Below are positions 25,596 to 35,588 of a DNA stretch of 64,000 bases, in pieces. A program made the translations under genes and the position numbers. The first letter of the stretch is position 1. Every line of letters begins with the position of its first letter. Under the pieces are notes generated by a model. That model made no database searches. It saw only the letters and a program-made list of their open reading frames with translations, and was not told the DNA's origin. The stretch is from Robertmurraya korlensis NBRC 107688 (lineage in GTDB: Bacteria > Bacillota > Bacilli > Bacillales > Cytobacillaceae): positions 620,001 through 684,000 of the forward strand of contig NZ_BCVH01000001.1 of the NCBI RefSeq assembly GCF_001591645.1. The letters run 5' to 3'.

Positions 25596-27506
25596 ATGGG
25601 GAAAATTAGATTAACAACCGCACAGGCACTTATAAAATTTTTAAATCAACAATATATCCATGTAGATGGGGAAGAGTTTCCATTTGTAGAAGGAATTTTC
25701 AACGTATTTGGACATGGAAATGTGCTAGGGATTGGCCAAGCGCTTGAGCAAGACTCAGGGCATTTAAAGGTTATTCAAGGAAAAAATGAACAAGGCATGG
25801 CACACGCCGCAATTGCTTATAGCAAACAAATGCTTCGTAAAAAAATCTATGCCGTCACGACATCTGTTGGTCCGGGCTCTGCCAATCTGGCTGCAGCTGC
25901 TGGAACAGCATTGGCAAATAATATTCCAGTCTTGTTCATCCCAGGTGATACTTTTGCGTCAAGACAGCCGGACCCGGTTTTACAACAGGTTGAGCAGGAG
26001 TATAGCTTAGCTGTTACCACCAATGATGCATTAAAACCTGTATCTCGTTATTGGGATCGCATTACTCGGCCTGAGCAACTAATGTCGAGCTTAATTCGTG
26101 CTTTTGAGGTAATGACTGATCCAGGAAAAGCCGGTCCAGCTACGGTATGTATTGCGCAAGATGTAGAAGGGGAAGCGTTCGATTACGATGAGAAATTCTT
26201 CGAAAAGCGTGTACATTATATAGATCGAAAAGCACCAGTAGAACGTGAACTTCATGGTGCTGTAGCACTGATCAAAGGTAGTAAAAAACCAATTATTTTA
26301 GTTGGTGGTGGAGCAAAGTATTCCGAGGCACGTGATATTTTGGTGGCGCTTTCTGAAAAACATAATATCCCATTAGTTGAAACACAAGCCGGCAAGGCAA
26401 CGGTTGAATCCCATTTCAAAAATAATTTGGGTGGAATGGGTATAACAGGTACACTTGCTGCAAATAAAGCCACTCGTCAAGCGGATCTAATTATTGGAAT
26501 TGGTACGAGATACACTGATTTTGCAACTTCTTCCAAAACGGCTTTTAATTTCGAGCAAACCAAGTTCTTAAACATTAATGTCAGCCGATTACAAGCTTAT
26601 AAAATGGATGCGTTCCAGGTTGTAGCTGATGCTAAAACAACTTTACAACAATTGTCTCCACTGCTTGAAGGGTATGAGAGTGAGTTCGGGAATGAAATTA
26701 CTAGTTTGAAAGAAGAATGGAATATAGAACGTGAACGTTTAAGTAACGTGACATTTACTAGAGAACAATTTGATCCAGAAGTAAAAAATCACTTTTCACA
26801 AGAAGTCCTAAATGAATATGCAGATGCACTTCAAACTGAACTTCCTCAAACAACAGCATTACTAGCTGTAAATGATACCATTTCACCTGATAGTGTGATT
26901 ATTACTGCTGCAGGATCTCTTCCAGGAGATGTACAGCGTATTTGGAATACATCACAACCAAATACCTATAACGTGGAGTATGGGTACTCTTGTATGGGAT
27001 ATGAAGTATCTGGTGCGTTAGGTGTGAAATTGGCGGAACCAGCAAAAGAAGTATATTCACTGGTAGGGGACGGTAGCTTCTTACTGTTGCATTCCGAATT
27101 AATTACCGCTTTACAATATGGACAGAAAATCAATATTGTACTGTTTGATAATTCAGGTTTTGGCTGTATAAATAACTTGCAGATGGATCATGGTGGGGGC
27201 AGTTATTTCTGCGAATTTAGAACACATGATAACAAAATTCTAAATATCGATTATGCAAAAGTGGCTGAAGGATATGGTGCTAAAACCTATAGGGTCAACA
27301 CTATCGAGCAATTGAAGGAAGCCTTGGAGGATGCGGCGAATCAGAACGTATCTACACTTATTGATATTAAAGTCCTTCCAAAAACAATGACGGATGGATA
27401 TGACAGCTGGTGGAATGTTGGTGTAGCTGAAGTATCAAATAAAGAGAGCATCCAAAAGGCTTATGAAGCTAGAAAACATAAATTAGAATCTGCGAAACAA
27501 TATTAA
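25596..27506 (+). CDS. iolD: 3D-(3,5/4)-trihydroxycyclohexane-1,2-dione hydrolase
   Basis: 636 aa TPP-dependent ring-opening enzyme, same length as B. subtilis IolD. The activating Glu is in 'GKNEQGMAHAAIAYS', and the TPP/Mg motif is 'GDGSFLLLHSELITALQYG' followed by 'FDNSGFGC'. It cleaves the cyclohexanedione to 5-deoxy-glucuronate. The ATG at 25596 follows AGAGGTGAG. An in-frame ATG at 25527, inside iolC, has no ribosome site. A terminator hairpin follows. Confidence 0.96.
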   Translation: MGKIRLTTAQALIKFLNQQYIHVDGEEFPFVEGIFNVFGHGNVLGIGQALEQDSGHLKVIQGKNEQGMAHAAIAYSKQMLRKKIYAVTTSVGPGSANLAAAAGTALANNIPVLFIPGDTFASRQPDPVLQQVEQEYSLAVTTNDALKPVSRYWDRITRPEQLMSSLIRAFEVMTDPGKAGPATVCIAQDVEGEAFDYDEKFFEKRVHYIDRKAPVERELHGAVALIKGSKKPIILVGGGAKYSEARDILVALSEKHNIPLVETQAGKATVESHFKNNLGGMGITGTLAANKATRQADLIIGIGTRYTDFATSSKTAFNFEQTKFLNINVSRLQAYKMDAFQVVADAKTTLQQLSPLLEGYESEFGNEITSLKEEWNIERERLSNVTFTREQFDPEVKNHFSQEVLNEYADALQTELPQTTALLAVNDTISPDSVIITAAGSLPGDVQRIWNTSQPNTYNVEYGYSCMGYEVSGALGVKLAEPAKEVYSLVGDGSFLLLHSELITALQYGQKINIVLFDNSGFGCINNLQMDHGGGSYFCEFRTHDNKILNIDYAKVAEGYGAKTYRVNTIEQLKEALEDAANQNVSTLIDIKVLPKTMTDGYDSWWNVGVAEVSNKESIQKAYEARKHKLESAKQY

Positions 27507-27522
27507 TGTAGGTTTAACAAAT

Positions 27523-27548
27523 ACGAGGGTCAAAAAGCCCTCGTTTTT
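27523..27548 (+). terminator. Terminator between iolD and iolJ
   Basis: ACGAGGG (27523-27529) pairs with CCCTCGT (27538-27544) and is followed by TTTTT. It may lower expression of iolJ and later genes relative to iolA-D. No clear promoter is visible after it. Confidence 0.75.
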
Positions 27549-27596
27549 ATTAAACACTCACTTTTTATTATCGTGTTAAGAGAGGTGATGGGCGAG

Positions 27597-28472
27597 ATGA
27601 CAACAGAAGTATCACCGAGGCTCGTTTCAATGAAGGAGATGCTAACAAAAGCAAAAGAAGGAAAATATGCCATCGGGGCATTTAATATAAACAGTTATCA
27701 ATGGGCGGAAGCCATATTAGAGGCTGCACAAGAAGAACAATCTCCAGTTATTGTTTCGTCTTCTGACCGCCTTGTAGATTATTTAGGTGGCTTTAAAACC
27801 ATTTCTGCTATGGTAACGAGAATAATAGAAGAAAAGAAAATTACGGTCCCGGTAGCATTGCATTTAGATCATGGGATGAGTGTAGCTCGTTGTAAAGAAG
27901 CCGTTGATGCAGGATATACTTCTGTTATGATTGATGGTTCACATTTTCAAATTGACCAAAACATAGTGATGACAAAGGAAGTCGTAGATTATGCACACCC
28001 TCGTCAAGTTTCTGTTGAAGCGGAAGTGGGGACAGTTGGTGGTAATGAAGATGGTCTAATAGGCGGTATAAAATATGCAGATCCGCATGAATGCTTACGA
28101 ATGGTAAATGAAACAGGGATAGATGCATTAGCGGCTGCACTGGGTTCTGTTCATGGACCATACCAAGGTGAGCCAAAGCTTGGTTTTGAAGAAATGAAGG
28201 AGATTTCAGAGCTTACGAATATTCCACTAGTTTTGCATGGCGGCTCAGGTATCCCTTCTTATCAAATTCAAGAATGCATTGAACTTGGTCATGCCAAAAT
28301 CAATGTGAATACAGAGTGTTTACAAGCGTGGACGAAAGCAGTGAGAGACGTGTTGTCCAAAGATCGAAGTGTATATGATCCGCGTAGCATTCTTACACCA
28401 GGAAAAGAAGCGGTAAAAGAAACGGTTAGAGAAAAAATCCGAGAATTTAAGTCAAGTCATAAGGCATTCTAG
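27597..28472 (+). CDS. iolJ: 6-phospho-5-dehydro-2-deoxy-D-gluconate aldolase (class II)
   Basis: About 292 aa class II (FbaA-like) aldolase: '[20 protein letters not shown]', '[11 protein letters not shown]' (metal His and Asp), '[12 protein letters not shown]', 'ALGSVHGPY' and 'LVLHGGSGI'. In inositol catabolism it splits DKGP into dihydroxyacetone phosphate and malonate semialdehyde. The start is uncertain: ATG 27597 is about 11 bases from AGAGG, while ATG 27588 is too close to it. The Fba/IolJ family cannot be separated by motif alone, but the iol context decides. Confidence 0.9.
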   Translation: MTTEVSPRLVSMKEMLTKAKEGKYAIGAFNINSYQWAEAILEAAQEEQSPVIVSSSDRLVDYLGGFKTISAMVTRIIEEKKITVPVALHLDHGMSVARCKEAVDAGYTSVMIDGSHFQIDQNIVMTKEVVDYAHPRQVSVEAEVGTVGGNEDGLIGGIKYADPHECLRMVNETGIDALAAALGSVHGPYQGEPKLGFEEMKEISELTNIPLVLHGGSGIPSYQIQECIELGHAKINVNTECLQAWTKAVRDVLSKDRSVYDPRSILTPGKEAVKETVREKIREFKSSHKAF

Positions 28473-28480
28473 ATGGGTTG

Positions 28481-28511
28481 GGGGATATCTATTACAACGG
28501 TAGATATCCCC
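28481..28511 (+). other. Strong hairpin without T run between iolJ and the MFS gene
   Basis: A perfect 11-bp stem (28481-28491 with 28501-28511; GGGGATATCTA) has no following T run and lies directly before the MFS start. It could be an mRNA processing or stability element, or an RNA-level brake on the transporter. No terminator function is expected. Confidence 0.5.
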
Positions 28512-28536
28512 TGCAAATATGAAAGAAGATGAGCTA

Positions 28537-29772
28537 ATGAGTTCTTCTCGAAATAAAAATCTTTTTATCGTTGTTTCCTTTTTTTTATGGTTTCCGCATT
28601 TTTTATACGTGCCAATCTTGTCTCCTTATATAAAATCACTTGGAGGGAACTATTCCTATATAGGAATAGTTTTAAGTAGCTATGGTCTCATGCAGTTGCT
28701 CTGTAGACTTCCAATCGGAATCATTTCAGATCTTATAAAGATGAGGAAACCATTTGTTATGTTTGGAATGGTTGCGAGTGCTTTTAGCTGTTTTATTTTT
28801 TTATTTACAGCCAGCCTTGAATGGATACTCATTGCCCGTGCTCTCGCTGGAGTAGCTGCGGCGTCATGGGTTGCATTTTCTGTATTGTATCCCAATTATT
28901 TCGCTGCTGACGAAGTCCATCGCGCAATGGGGAGTATCTCATTTATAGTCGTTTTAGCACAATTTTTGGGAATGGCTTTTAGTGGATATATTGTCGATGT
29001 ATGGGGATGGAAAGCTCCGTTTTGGATAGGTGCTGGGTTTAGTATCCTAGGTGCCATTCTGTCTTTCTTTATTCTTGAGCCAAGAGAAGGGCGAATGAAA
29101 GAACCTGTAAGAGTGAGAGATTTAATGATAGTTATGAAGGAACCCTTGTTGTTAAAGATTGCTCTCTTATCAATCCTAGCACATAGTATTATTTTCTCAA
29201 CGATATTTGGTTTTAGCTCTAATTATGCATTGGAAATCGGCTTTAAACCTGCTGAAATCACATTTATGGTATTTGCCTTTATGATTCCGCATGCTATTGC
29301 AACTCTTTTTATGGGCCGTGTGTTTGTTCCTTTGTTAGGGGAATGGAAATCATTGAGGCTTGCTTTTTTCATGACTTCAATTATCACTTTACTCATTCCT
29401 TTTGTTCAGACAAAAGCTTTATTCTTATTCATACAAATGATTAGTGGATTTTCATTGGGTTTAATTTTCCCTCTTTTGTTAGGTATGGCTATTGATAGGA
29501 TTGAATCTGAGAAACGAGCAACTGCAATGGGAGCATATCAAGCGTTATATGCAATCGGAATTTTTGTTGGTCCTTTTTTAGTAGGAATCTTCAATTCTCT
29601 TATGGGAATTAAGGCAGGATTCTATTTTGTCGGAATTCTGGGTATGGTCGCAACCGTCTTAATCATCGGTTGGAGCATGGGTGAGGTTAATTCAAAAGCT
29701 AGTAAGGAAAAAGGAAATACAGAAAACTATTATTCTATATTTAGGAGGAAAAACAATGTTAGAAGAAGCTAA
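28537..29772 (+). CDS. MFS transporter in the iol operon
   Basis: About 411 aa, 12 predicted membrane spans. It has the MFS loop 'GLMQLLCRLPIGIISDLIKMRKPF' between spans 2 and 3 and the duplicated 'GLIFPLLLGMAIDRI...RATAMGAYQALYAIGIFVGP' region. It occupies the place of iolF in other Bacillus operons but belongs to a general MFS_1 type, and substrate similarity to IolF is not evident by eye. The start is ambiguous: ATG 28537, preceded by GAAAGAAGATGAG, is preferred over ATG 28519. The stop overlaps iolE by 17 bp, so the two are translationally linked. Inositol, a related cyclitol or a product efflux role is inferred. Confidence 0.85.
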   Translation: MSSSRNKNLFIVVSFFLWFPHFLYVPILSPYIKSLGGNYSYIGIVLSSYGLMQLLCRLPIGIISDLIKMRKPFVMFGMVASAFSCFIFLFTASLEWILIARALAGVAAASWVAFSVLYPNYFAADEVHRAMGSISFIVVLAQFLGMAFSGYIVDVWGWKAPFWIGAGFSILGAILSFFILEPREGRMKEPVRVRDLMIVMKEPLLLKIALLSILAHSIIFSTIFGFSSNYALEIGFKPAEITFMVFAFMIPHAIATLFMGRVFVPLLGEWKSLRLAFFMTSIITLLIPFVQTKALFLFIQMISGFSLGLIFPLLLGMAIDRIESEKRATAMGAYQALYAIGIFVGPFLVGIFNSLMGIKAGFYFVGILGMVATVLIIGWSMGEVNSKASKEKGNTENYYSIFRRKNNVRRS

Positions 29773-30664
29773 AATTACATTTGGATGTGCACCAATCGCT
29801 TGGACGAACGATGATATGCCAGAACTAGGCAAGGAAAATACATTTGAACAATGTATAAGTGAAATGGCGTTAGCAGGATACACAGGAACCGAAATAGGGA
29901 CTAAATATCCTCGTGACCCCGAAACATTAAAAAGATATTTAGAACCAAGAAATCTACGAGTTGCAAGCGCGTGGTTTAGCTCATTTCTAACAACAAAACC
30001 ATTTCAAGAAACCAAACAAGCATTTATCGAACACCGTGATTTCCTCCATGCAATGGGGGCAAAAGTAATCGTTGTATCGGAACAAGGTCATAGTGTTCAA
30101 GGTCAAATGAGCACCCCAGTATTTAAAGAAAAACCAGTTTTCACGGATTCAGATTGGAATAAATTAACACAAGGGTTAGAGGCATTAGGCGAACTAGCTC
30201 ATGAAAAAGGGATGGAGATTGTTTATCACCACCACATGGGAACCGGTGTTCAAACTACTGAGGAAATTGACCGTCTGATGGGAAATACTTCTCCAGAGAA
30301 AGTATCCTTATTATTCGACACGGGTCACCTTGTATTCTCAGGTGAAAATCCAATTGAAATCTATCGTAAATACCAAACACGAATCAAGCATATTCATTTC
30401 AAAGATATTCGAGAGCTAGTGGCAGAAGAGGTTAAACTAAATCAGGATAGTTTCCTAGAGGCTGTAAAAAAAGGTGTATTTACTGTTCCAGGTGATGGTA
30501 TGATTAATTTTGCTCCGATTATGGAAGTAATTGTTGAAAGTGGCTATAAGGGATGGATTGTTGTGGAGGCAGAGCAAGATCCAGCAAAGGCGAATCCATT
30601 TGAATACGCATTAAAAGCAAAGAAGTATATTAATCAATTATTACTTCAAAAAGAATTAGTATAG
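29756..30664 (+). CDS. iolE: Inosose dehydratase
   Basis: 302-303 aa TIM-barrel enzyme. Family features are 'FGCAPIAWTNDDMPELG', 'GYTGTEIGTKYP', 'YHHHMGTGVQT' (metal region), 'LLFDTGHLVFSG', 'IKHIHFKDIR' and 'VPGDGMINFAPIMEVI'. It dehydrates 2-keto-myo-inositol (scyllo-inosose) to the trihydroxycyclohexanedione. The ATG at 29756 follows AGGAGG. An earlier in-frame opening at 29681 lies within the MFS gene. A bidirectional terminator follows. Confidence 0.95.
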   Translation: MLEEAKITFGCAPIAWTNDDMPELGKENTFEQCISEMALAGYTGTEIGTKYPRDPETLKRYLEPRNLRVASAWFSSFLTTKPFQETKQAFIEHRDFLHAMGAKVIVVSEQGHSVQGQMSTPVFKEKPVFTDSDWNKLTQGLEALGELAHEKGMEIVYHHHMGTGVQTTEEIDRLMGNTSPEKVSLLFDTGHLVFSGENPIEIYRKYQTRIKHIHFKDIRELVAEEVKLNQDSFLEAVKKGVFTVPGDGMINFAPIMEVIVESGYKGWIVVEAEQDPAKANPFEYALKAKKYINQLLLQKELV

Positions 30665-30670
30665 TATAAC

Positions 30671-30700
30671 AAGGGATGTCTTTACATGAAGACATCCCTT
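30671..30700. terminator. Bidirectional terminator between iolE and araC-type gene
   Basis: A 12-bp stem, AAGGGATGTCTT (30671-30682) with AAGACATCCCTT (30689-30700), lies between convergent genes. Confidence 0.8.
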
Positions 30701-30709
30701 GTAATATAT

Positions 30710-31552
30710 TCAGCTTTTTTTGGTAAACATATAATCTCGATATTTCTTAGGTGATAAATTTGTTTGATTTTTAAAGGTGGTGACGAAGTGAGAAACACTA
30801 TTAAATCCACACTTAAAGGCAATTTCATTTACGGTTAGATTTGAAGTAAACAGAAGCCCTTTTGCGTGATTCACGCGATAGTTAATCAAATACTGATGAG
30901 GTGTAAAATTGGTATGTTTTTTAAATACCCTAGAAAAATGATAAGGGCTTAATCTTACATAATTTGCGATATCACTTAAATTTAATTCCTCGCTATAATG
31001 GGTCTCAATGTACGCAACCGCATTCCTAACGGTCTCTTCTATACTATTTATTGTCAGGTTCGATGCTTTTTCTAATTCGCAAAGTATTCGATGTATCATG
31101 ACAGAAGCCTCATGTTCTTCAACCCTTTCATTTTCCATCATACTAATGATCCTGTTCAAGCATTTTGGGGCTTCCCAATTATTGTTTAACGAAAAGACGC
31201 AACCGTTTTTTTCAAAAAGCAAATCATAATATTCATCTGTTGCATTTCCTTTAAAATGAATCCAATTATGCTCTGTATCCTTTAACGTTTTATAGAGATG
31301 GGGCTTATTACAATTAAGAAATACAAAGGAATTCTCACCAGCAATAAACACGTGTTCATTATAATGAATTTCCATTTTGCCCTTTATAATATGGATGAGT
31401 AAATACTGTTCGAAATGATTTCTTTTAGTTTCATATACGTCTGAAAGAATATAAGTTCCGCCACTACAAGGATAATAGAGAGCTTTTTTTGCAAAATTAC
31501 TAGGTGTATGGAAAAAAAGTTTTGAACCTGGCAATACTCCTTTTTCGCCCAA
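30710..31552 (-). CDS. AraC-family regulator in the inositol island
   Basis: About 281 aa. The N-terminal cupin-like sensor ('YLLIHIIKGKMEIHYNEHVFIAGENSFVFLNCNKPH') is followed by two C-terminal HTH motifs: 'LNLSDIANYVRLSPYHFSRVFKKHTNFTPHQYL' and 'TVNEIAFKCGFNSVSHFVTTFKNQTNLSPKKYRD'. TTG at 31552 has AGGAGG 9 bases upstream. A longer reading from an ATG at 31606 has no ribosome site. It is transcribed opposite to its neighbours, between iolE and iolT. AraC regulators are not part of the B. subtilis iol system, so it may sense another cyclitol or sugar and act on an adjacent gene. Confidence 0.88.
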   Translation of the reverse strand: MGEKGVLPGSKLFFHTPSNFAKKALYYPCSGGTYILSDVYETKRNHFEQYLLIHIIKGKMEIHYNEHVFIAGENSFVFLNCNKPHLYKTLKDTEHNWIHFKGNATDEYYDLLFEKNGCVFSLNNNWEAPKCLNRIISMMENERVEEHEASVMIHRILCELEKASNLTINSIEETVRNAVAYIETHYSEELNLSDIANYVRLSPYHFSRVFKKHTNFTPHQYLINYRVNHAKGLLFTSNLTVNEIAFKCGFNSVSHFVTTFKNQTNLSPKKYRDYMFTKKS

Positions 31553-31729
31553 TTGTTTCAGCCTCCTGAAAAACTTAAATAGCAAGATTTCTAAAAAAAA
31601 GCGCATATTTCTGTAATGTTACTATTACTTTAAGTATATTGATAAATCCGTATTATAGCAATATTTTACAATAGGAGATAGATGTAATGTTTATCTCCTA
31701 TTTGTCGTGTATTTTTTTAAAAAAAGGTG

Positions 31730-31758
31730 TTGACTGTAAGCGTTTTACACATTATTAT
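31730..31758 (+). promoter_or_regulatory. iolT promoter with cre site
   Basis: TTGACT (31730-31735), 17 bp, TATTAT (31753-31758). The cre site TGTAAGCGTTTTAC spans 31735-31748 and shares the last base of the -35. The start of iolT is about 265 bases downstream, so the transcript has a long leader. Confidence 0.86.
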
Positions 31759-31769
31759 TTACACATAGA

Positions 31770-31791
31770 TGATCAATAGTTACCCAAAATA
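31770..31791 (+). promoter_or_regulatory. Two IolR-type operators before iolT
   Basis: TGATCAATAGT (31770) is a full WRAYCAADARD match. TACCCAAAATA (31781) has two mismatches. Spacing is 11 bp, and the pair starts 35 bp from the cre start. Confidence 0.82.
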
Positions 31792-32023
31792 TAATAAACT
31801 TTTAATAAACTAGTAAAATTTTTAAGTTTAGTTGGAATCGCTTTCTTTGTATTTCCAAGTATGTTTAACTCTTTGGTTATTAACGATGTTCCCTGTGGGA
31901 CCTACATAGCAGAGCTTGGGGGTGACGGATAGTAGAGAGATCCTTTTATTGAAAAATAAGTGATGAAAACTTGAAAGATAGGTTTAGTTAACAAATTACT
32001 ATTGTTAAATGGGGGAGGGTAAC

Positions 32024-33454
32024 ATGAGTAATCAACTAACTACTAACAAGAGTCTAAAACACCAAAAGGCATTAAAAAAGATAACAATTATATCCACTTT
32101 TGGGGGATTACTGTTCGGATATGATACAGGTGTGATTAACGGAGCGTTGCCTTATATGGCTCGACCAGATGAACTTAATCTAACCCCTGTAAGTGAAGGA
32201 CTAGTAACAAGTTCACTATTATTTGGAGCAGCATTAGGCGCGGTGTTTGGGGGACGTTTATCAGACCGTTTTGGCCGCCGGAAAATGATTCTTAATCTCT
32301 CGCTTCTGTTTTTCCTAGCAGCACTCGGTTGTACTCTTGCACCTTCTGTAGGTGTTATGATTGTATTTCGCCTTTTATTAGGTCTAGCGGTCGGTGCTGC
32401 ATCTGTAATGGTTCCATCCTTTTTAGCGGAAATGTCTCCTGCTGAAAGAAGGGGTAGGATGGTTACCCAGAATGAATTAATGATTGTATCAGGACAGCTA
32501 TTAGCCTTTGTTTTTAATGCCATTCTTGGAACTGCGTTTGGCGAAGAAGTAGCACATGTTTGGCGTTATATGTTAGTCATTGCTTCACTACCAGCTATTA
32601 TCTTATGGTTTGGAATGCTATCTGTACCAGAAAGTCCTCGCTGGCTAGCTTCAAAAGGAAAAATTGGAGACGCGTTACGCGTTCTTAAGGAAATTCGTGA
32701 ACACAATCGTGCTGAAGCGGAACTTAAGGAAATTCAGGATAATATATCACAAGAAACAGGGATAAAACAGGCTACTTTTAGTGATCTAAACATACCTTGG
32801 GTACGCCGGATTGTTTTTATTGGAATCGGTATTGCGATTGTTCAACAAATTACAGGTGTTAACTCTATTATGTATTATGGTACTCAGATACTTCAACAGT
32901 CAGGTTTCTCAACAGATGCTGCACTGGTTGGTAATATTGCAAATGGTGTTATCTCAGTAATAGCCACATTCGTAGGTATTTGGCTTCTAGGAAAAATCGG
33001 TCGTCGACCAATGCTTATAATCGGATTGGCTGGAACGACTATTGCACTTACTTTAATTGGAATATTCTCTGTATTACTTGATGGATCTGCAGCACTTCCG
33101 TTCACGGTTCTCGCTATGACTGTCACATTCCTTGCTTTCCAACAAGGCTTTATCTCGCCAGTTACTTGGCTTATGCTATCAGAAATATTCCCGCTTAAAT
33201 TACGAGGGCTTGGAATGGGTGTAACCGTATTCTGCTTATGGATTACCAATTTCCTTGTTGGGTTTTCATTCCCAATACTACTAAGTGCAGTAGGCTTATC
33301 TGCAACATTCTTTATATTTGCTGTTCTTGGAATAGGGGCTATTGCTTTTGTAAATAAATACTTACCAGAAACAAAGGGCAAGTCACTTGAACAGTTAGAA
33401 GCTTATTTCCGTGATCAAAATAAACCAGAATTACGTAACACTGTAAACCAATAA
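32024..33454 (+). CDS. iolT: Myo-inositol MFS transporter (sugar porter family)
   Basis: 476 aa sugar porter with 12 spans. Family motifs are '[19 protein letters not shown]', '[13 protein letters not shown]', '[12 protein letters not shown]', '[17 protein letters not shown]' and '[12 protein letters not shown]'. It matches the length and motif set of B. subtilis IolT, the main inositol-proton symporter. ATG 32024 follows GGGGGAGGG; an ATG at 32009 overlaps that site. It is followed by iolG and iolI, probably as one operon. cre and IolR-type sites control the promoter. Confidence 0.9.
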   Translation: MSNQLTTNKSLKHQKALKKITIISTFGGLLFGYDTGVINGALPYMARPDELNLTPVSEGLVTSSLLFGAALGAVFGGRLSDRFGRRKMILNLSLLFFLAALGCTLAPSVGVMIVFRLLLGLAVGAASVMVPSFLAEMSPAERRGRMVTQNELMIVSGQLLAFVFNAILGTAFGEEVAHVWRYMLVIASLPAIILWFGMLSVPESPRWLASKGKIGDALRVLKEIREHNRAEAELKEIQDNISQETGIKQATFSDLNIPWVRRIVFIGIGIAIVQQITGVNSIMYYGTQILQQSGFSTDAALVGNIANGVISVIATFVGIWLLGKIGRRPMLIIGLAGTTIALTLIGIFSVLLDGSAALPFTVLAMTVTFLAFQQGFISPVTWLMLSEIFPLKLRGLGMGVTVFCLWITNFLVGFSFPILLSAVGLSATFFIFAVLGIGAIAFVNKYLPETKGKSLEQLEAYFRDQNKPELRNTVNQ

Positions 33455-33475
33455 AGGTTAAAAATACTCTACTAG

Positions 33476-34609
<1,134 letters not shown>

Positions 34610-34688
34610 TTCATTGCTGTAAAAGGCATATTTCATACAATTGATAAATTAGGTTACAACAGCCAAAAAAAAAATGGAGGCGATCCCT

Positions 34689-35543
34689 TTGAAATTATGT
34701 TTTAATCAGGCTACCACATTGGAAAACTCTACTCTTGAAAAGGATTTAGAGCTTTGCGAAAAATATGGGTATGATTTAATTGAAATACGTACAATGGATA
34801 AATTACCTGAATATTTAAAGGACCATACCATCGAGGATTTAGCGAATTATTTTCAAAACCATCACATTAAACCATTAGCATTTAATGCTTTAGTATTCTT
34901 TAATAATCGTGACGAGGAAGGCTATAAGGCTATTATTGAGGAATTTAAAGGCATGATGGAAGTAGGTAAGAAAATCGGAGTTCAATATGTGGTAGCAGTA
35001 CCTTTAGTGACAGACAAAAAAATTCTTAAAGAAGATATTAATAATAGCTGTGTGGAAGTTTTGAAGGAGTTATCAGATATTGCTGAGCCCTATGGAATAA
35101 AAATTGCTGTTGAGTTTGTTGGACATCCACAGTGTACGGTAAATACTTTTGGTCAGGCTTATGAAATAATCGAAACGGTCGATCGTGACAATGTAGGATT
35201 AGTGTTGGATTGTTTCCATTTCCATGCAATGGGATCGAAAATGGAAGACTTGAAAAAAGCAGATGGTTCTAAAATCTTTATTTTACACATGGATGACACA
35301 GAAGATTTCCCAATTGGATTTTTAACTGATGATGATCGATTATGGCCTGGATTAGGTGCAATTGATTTAGATGGTATTCTATCGGCATTAAAAGAAATTG
35401 GTTACTCGGATTGTGCATCAGTTGAGTTATTTAGACCGGAATATTATCAACTAGATGCTGAAGAGGCAATTAAAACAGCAAAAGACACCACTTTACAAGT
35501 GTTATCAAAGTATTTTGCACCGAATGCTGTTACGGTAGACTAA
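34689..35543 (+). CDS. iolI: Inosose isomerase
   Basis: About 284 aa TIM barrel, very close to B. subtilis IolI: 'KLCFNQATTLENSTLEKDLELCEKYGYD', 'IRTMDKLPEYLKDH', 'FNALVFFNNRDE', 'VVAVPLVTD', 'VEFVGHPQCTVNTFGQAYEI' and 'VELFRPEYYQL'. Metal-binding Glu, Asp and His residues are visible. It interconverts inososes, allowing D-chiro-inositol use. The TTG at 34689 follows GGAGG at 34676-34680, as the homologous N-terminus (KLCFN) requires. The convergent iolR-like gene ends 44 bp downstream, and a shared terminator lies between them. Confidence 0.94.
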   Translation: MKLCFNQATTLENSTLEKDLELCEKYGYDLIEIRTMDKLPEYLKDHTIEDLANYFQNHHIKPLAFNALVFFNNRDEEGYKAIIEEFKGMMEVGKKIGVQYVVAVPLVTDKKILKEDINNSCVEVLKELSDIAEPYGIKIAVEFVGHPQCTVNTFGQAYEIIETVDRDNVGLVLDCFHFHAMGSKMEDLKKADGSKIFILHMDDTEDFPIGFLTDDDRLWPGLGAIDLDGILSALKEIGYSDCASVELFRPEYYQLDAEEAIKTAKDTTLQVLSKYFAPNAVTVD

Positions 35544-35554
35544 AGAGAAAGCTA

Positions 35555-35588
35555 AAGGTCTTTGGAGAATACTCCAAAGACCTTTTTT
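35555..35588. terminator. Bidirectional terminator between iolI and the second iolR-like gene
   Basis: A 13-bp stem (35555-35567 with 35572-35584; core GGTCTTTGGAG) is flanked by A and T runs. It overlaps the last bases of the minus-strand gene. Confidence 0.85.

Noticed and set aside
31671-31702. Hairpin between the araC-type gene and iolT as a terminator
   Set aside because: The stem ATAGGAGATA/TATCTCCTAT is real, but no plus-strand gene ends there and the minus-strand gene starts there. A regulatory role is possible, but nothing supports a specific call.
34674-34688. ATG at 34674 as iolI start
   Set aside because: It overlaps the Shine-Dalgarno sequence; homology places the start at TTG 34689 (K-L-C-F-N).
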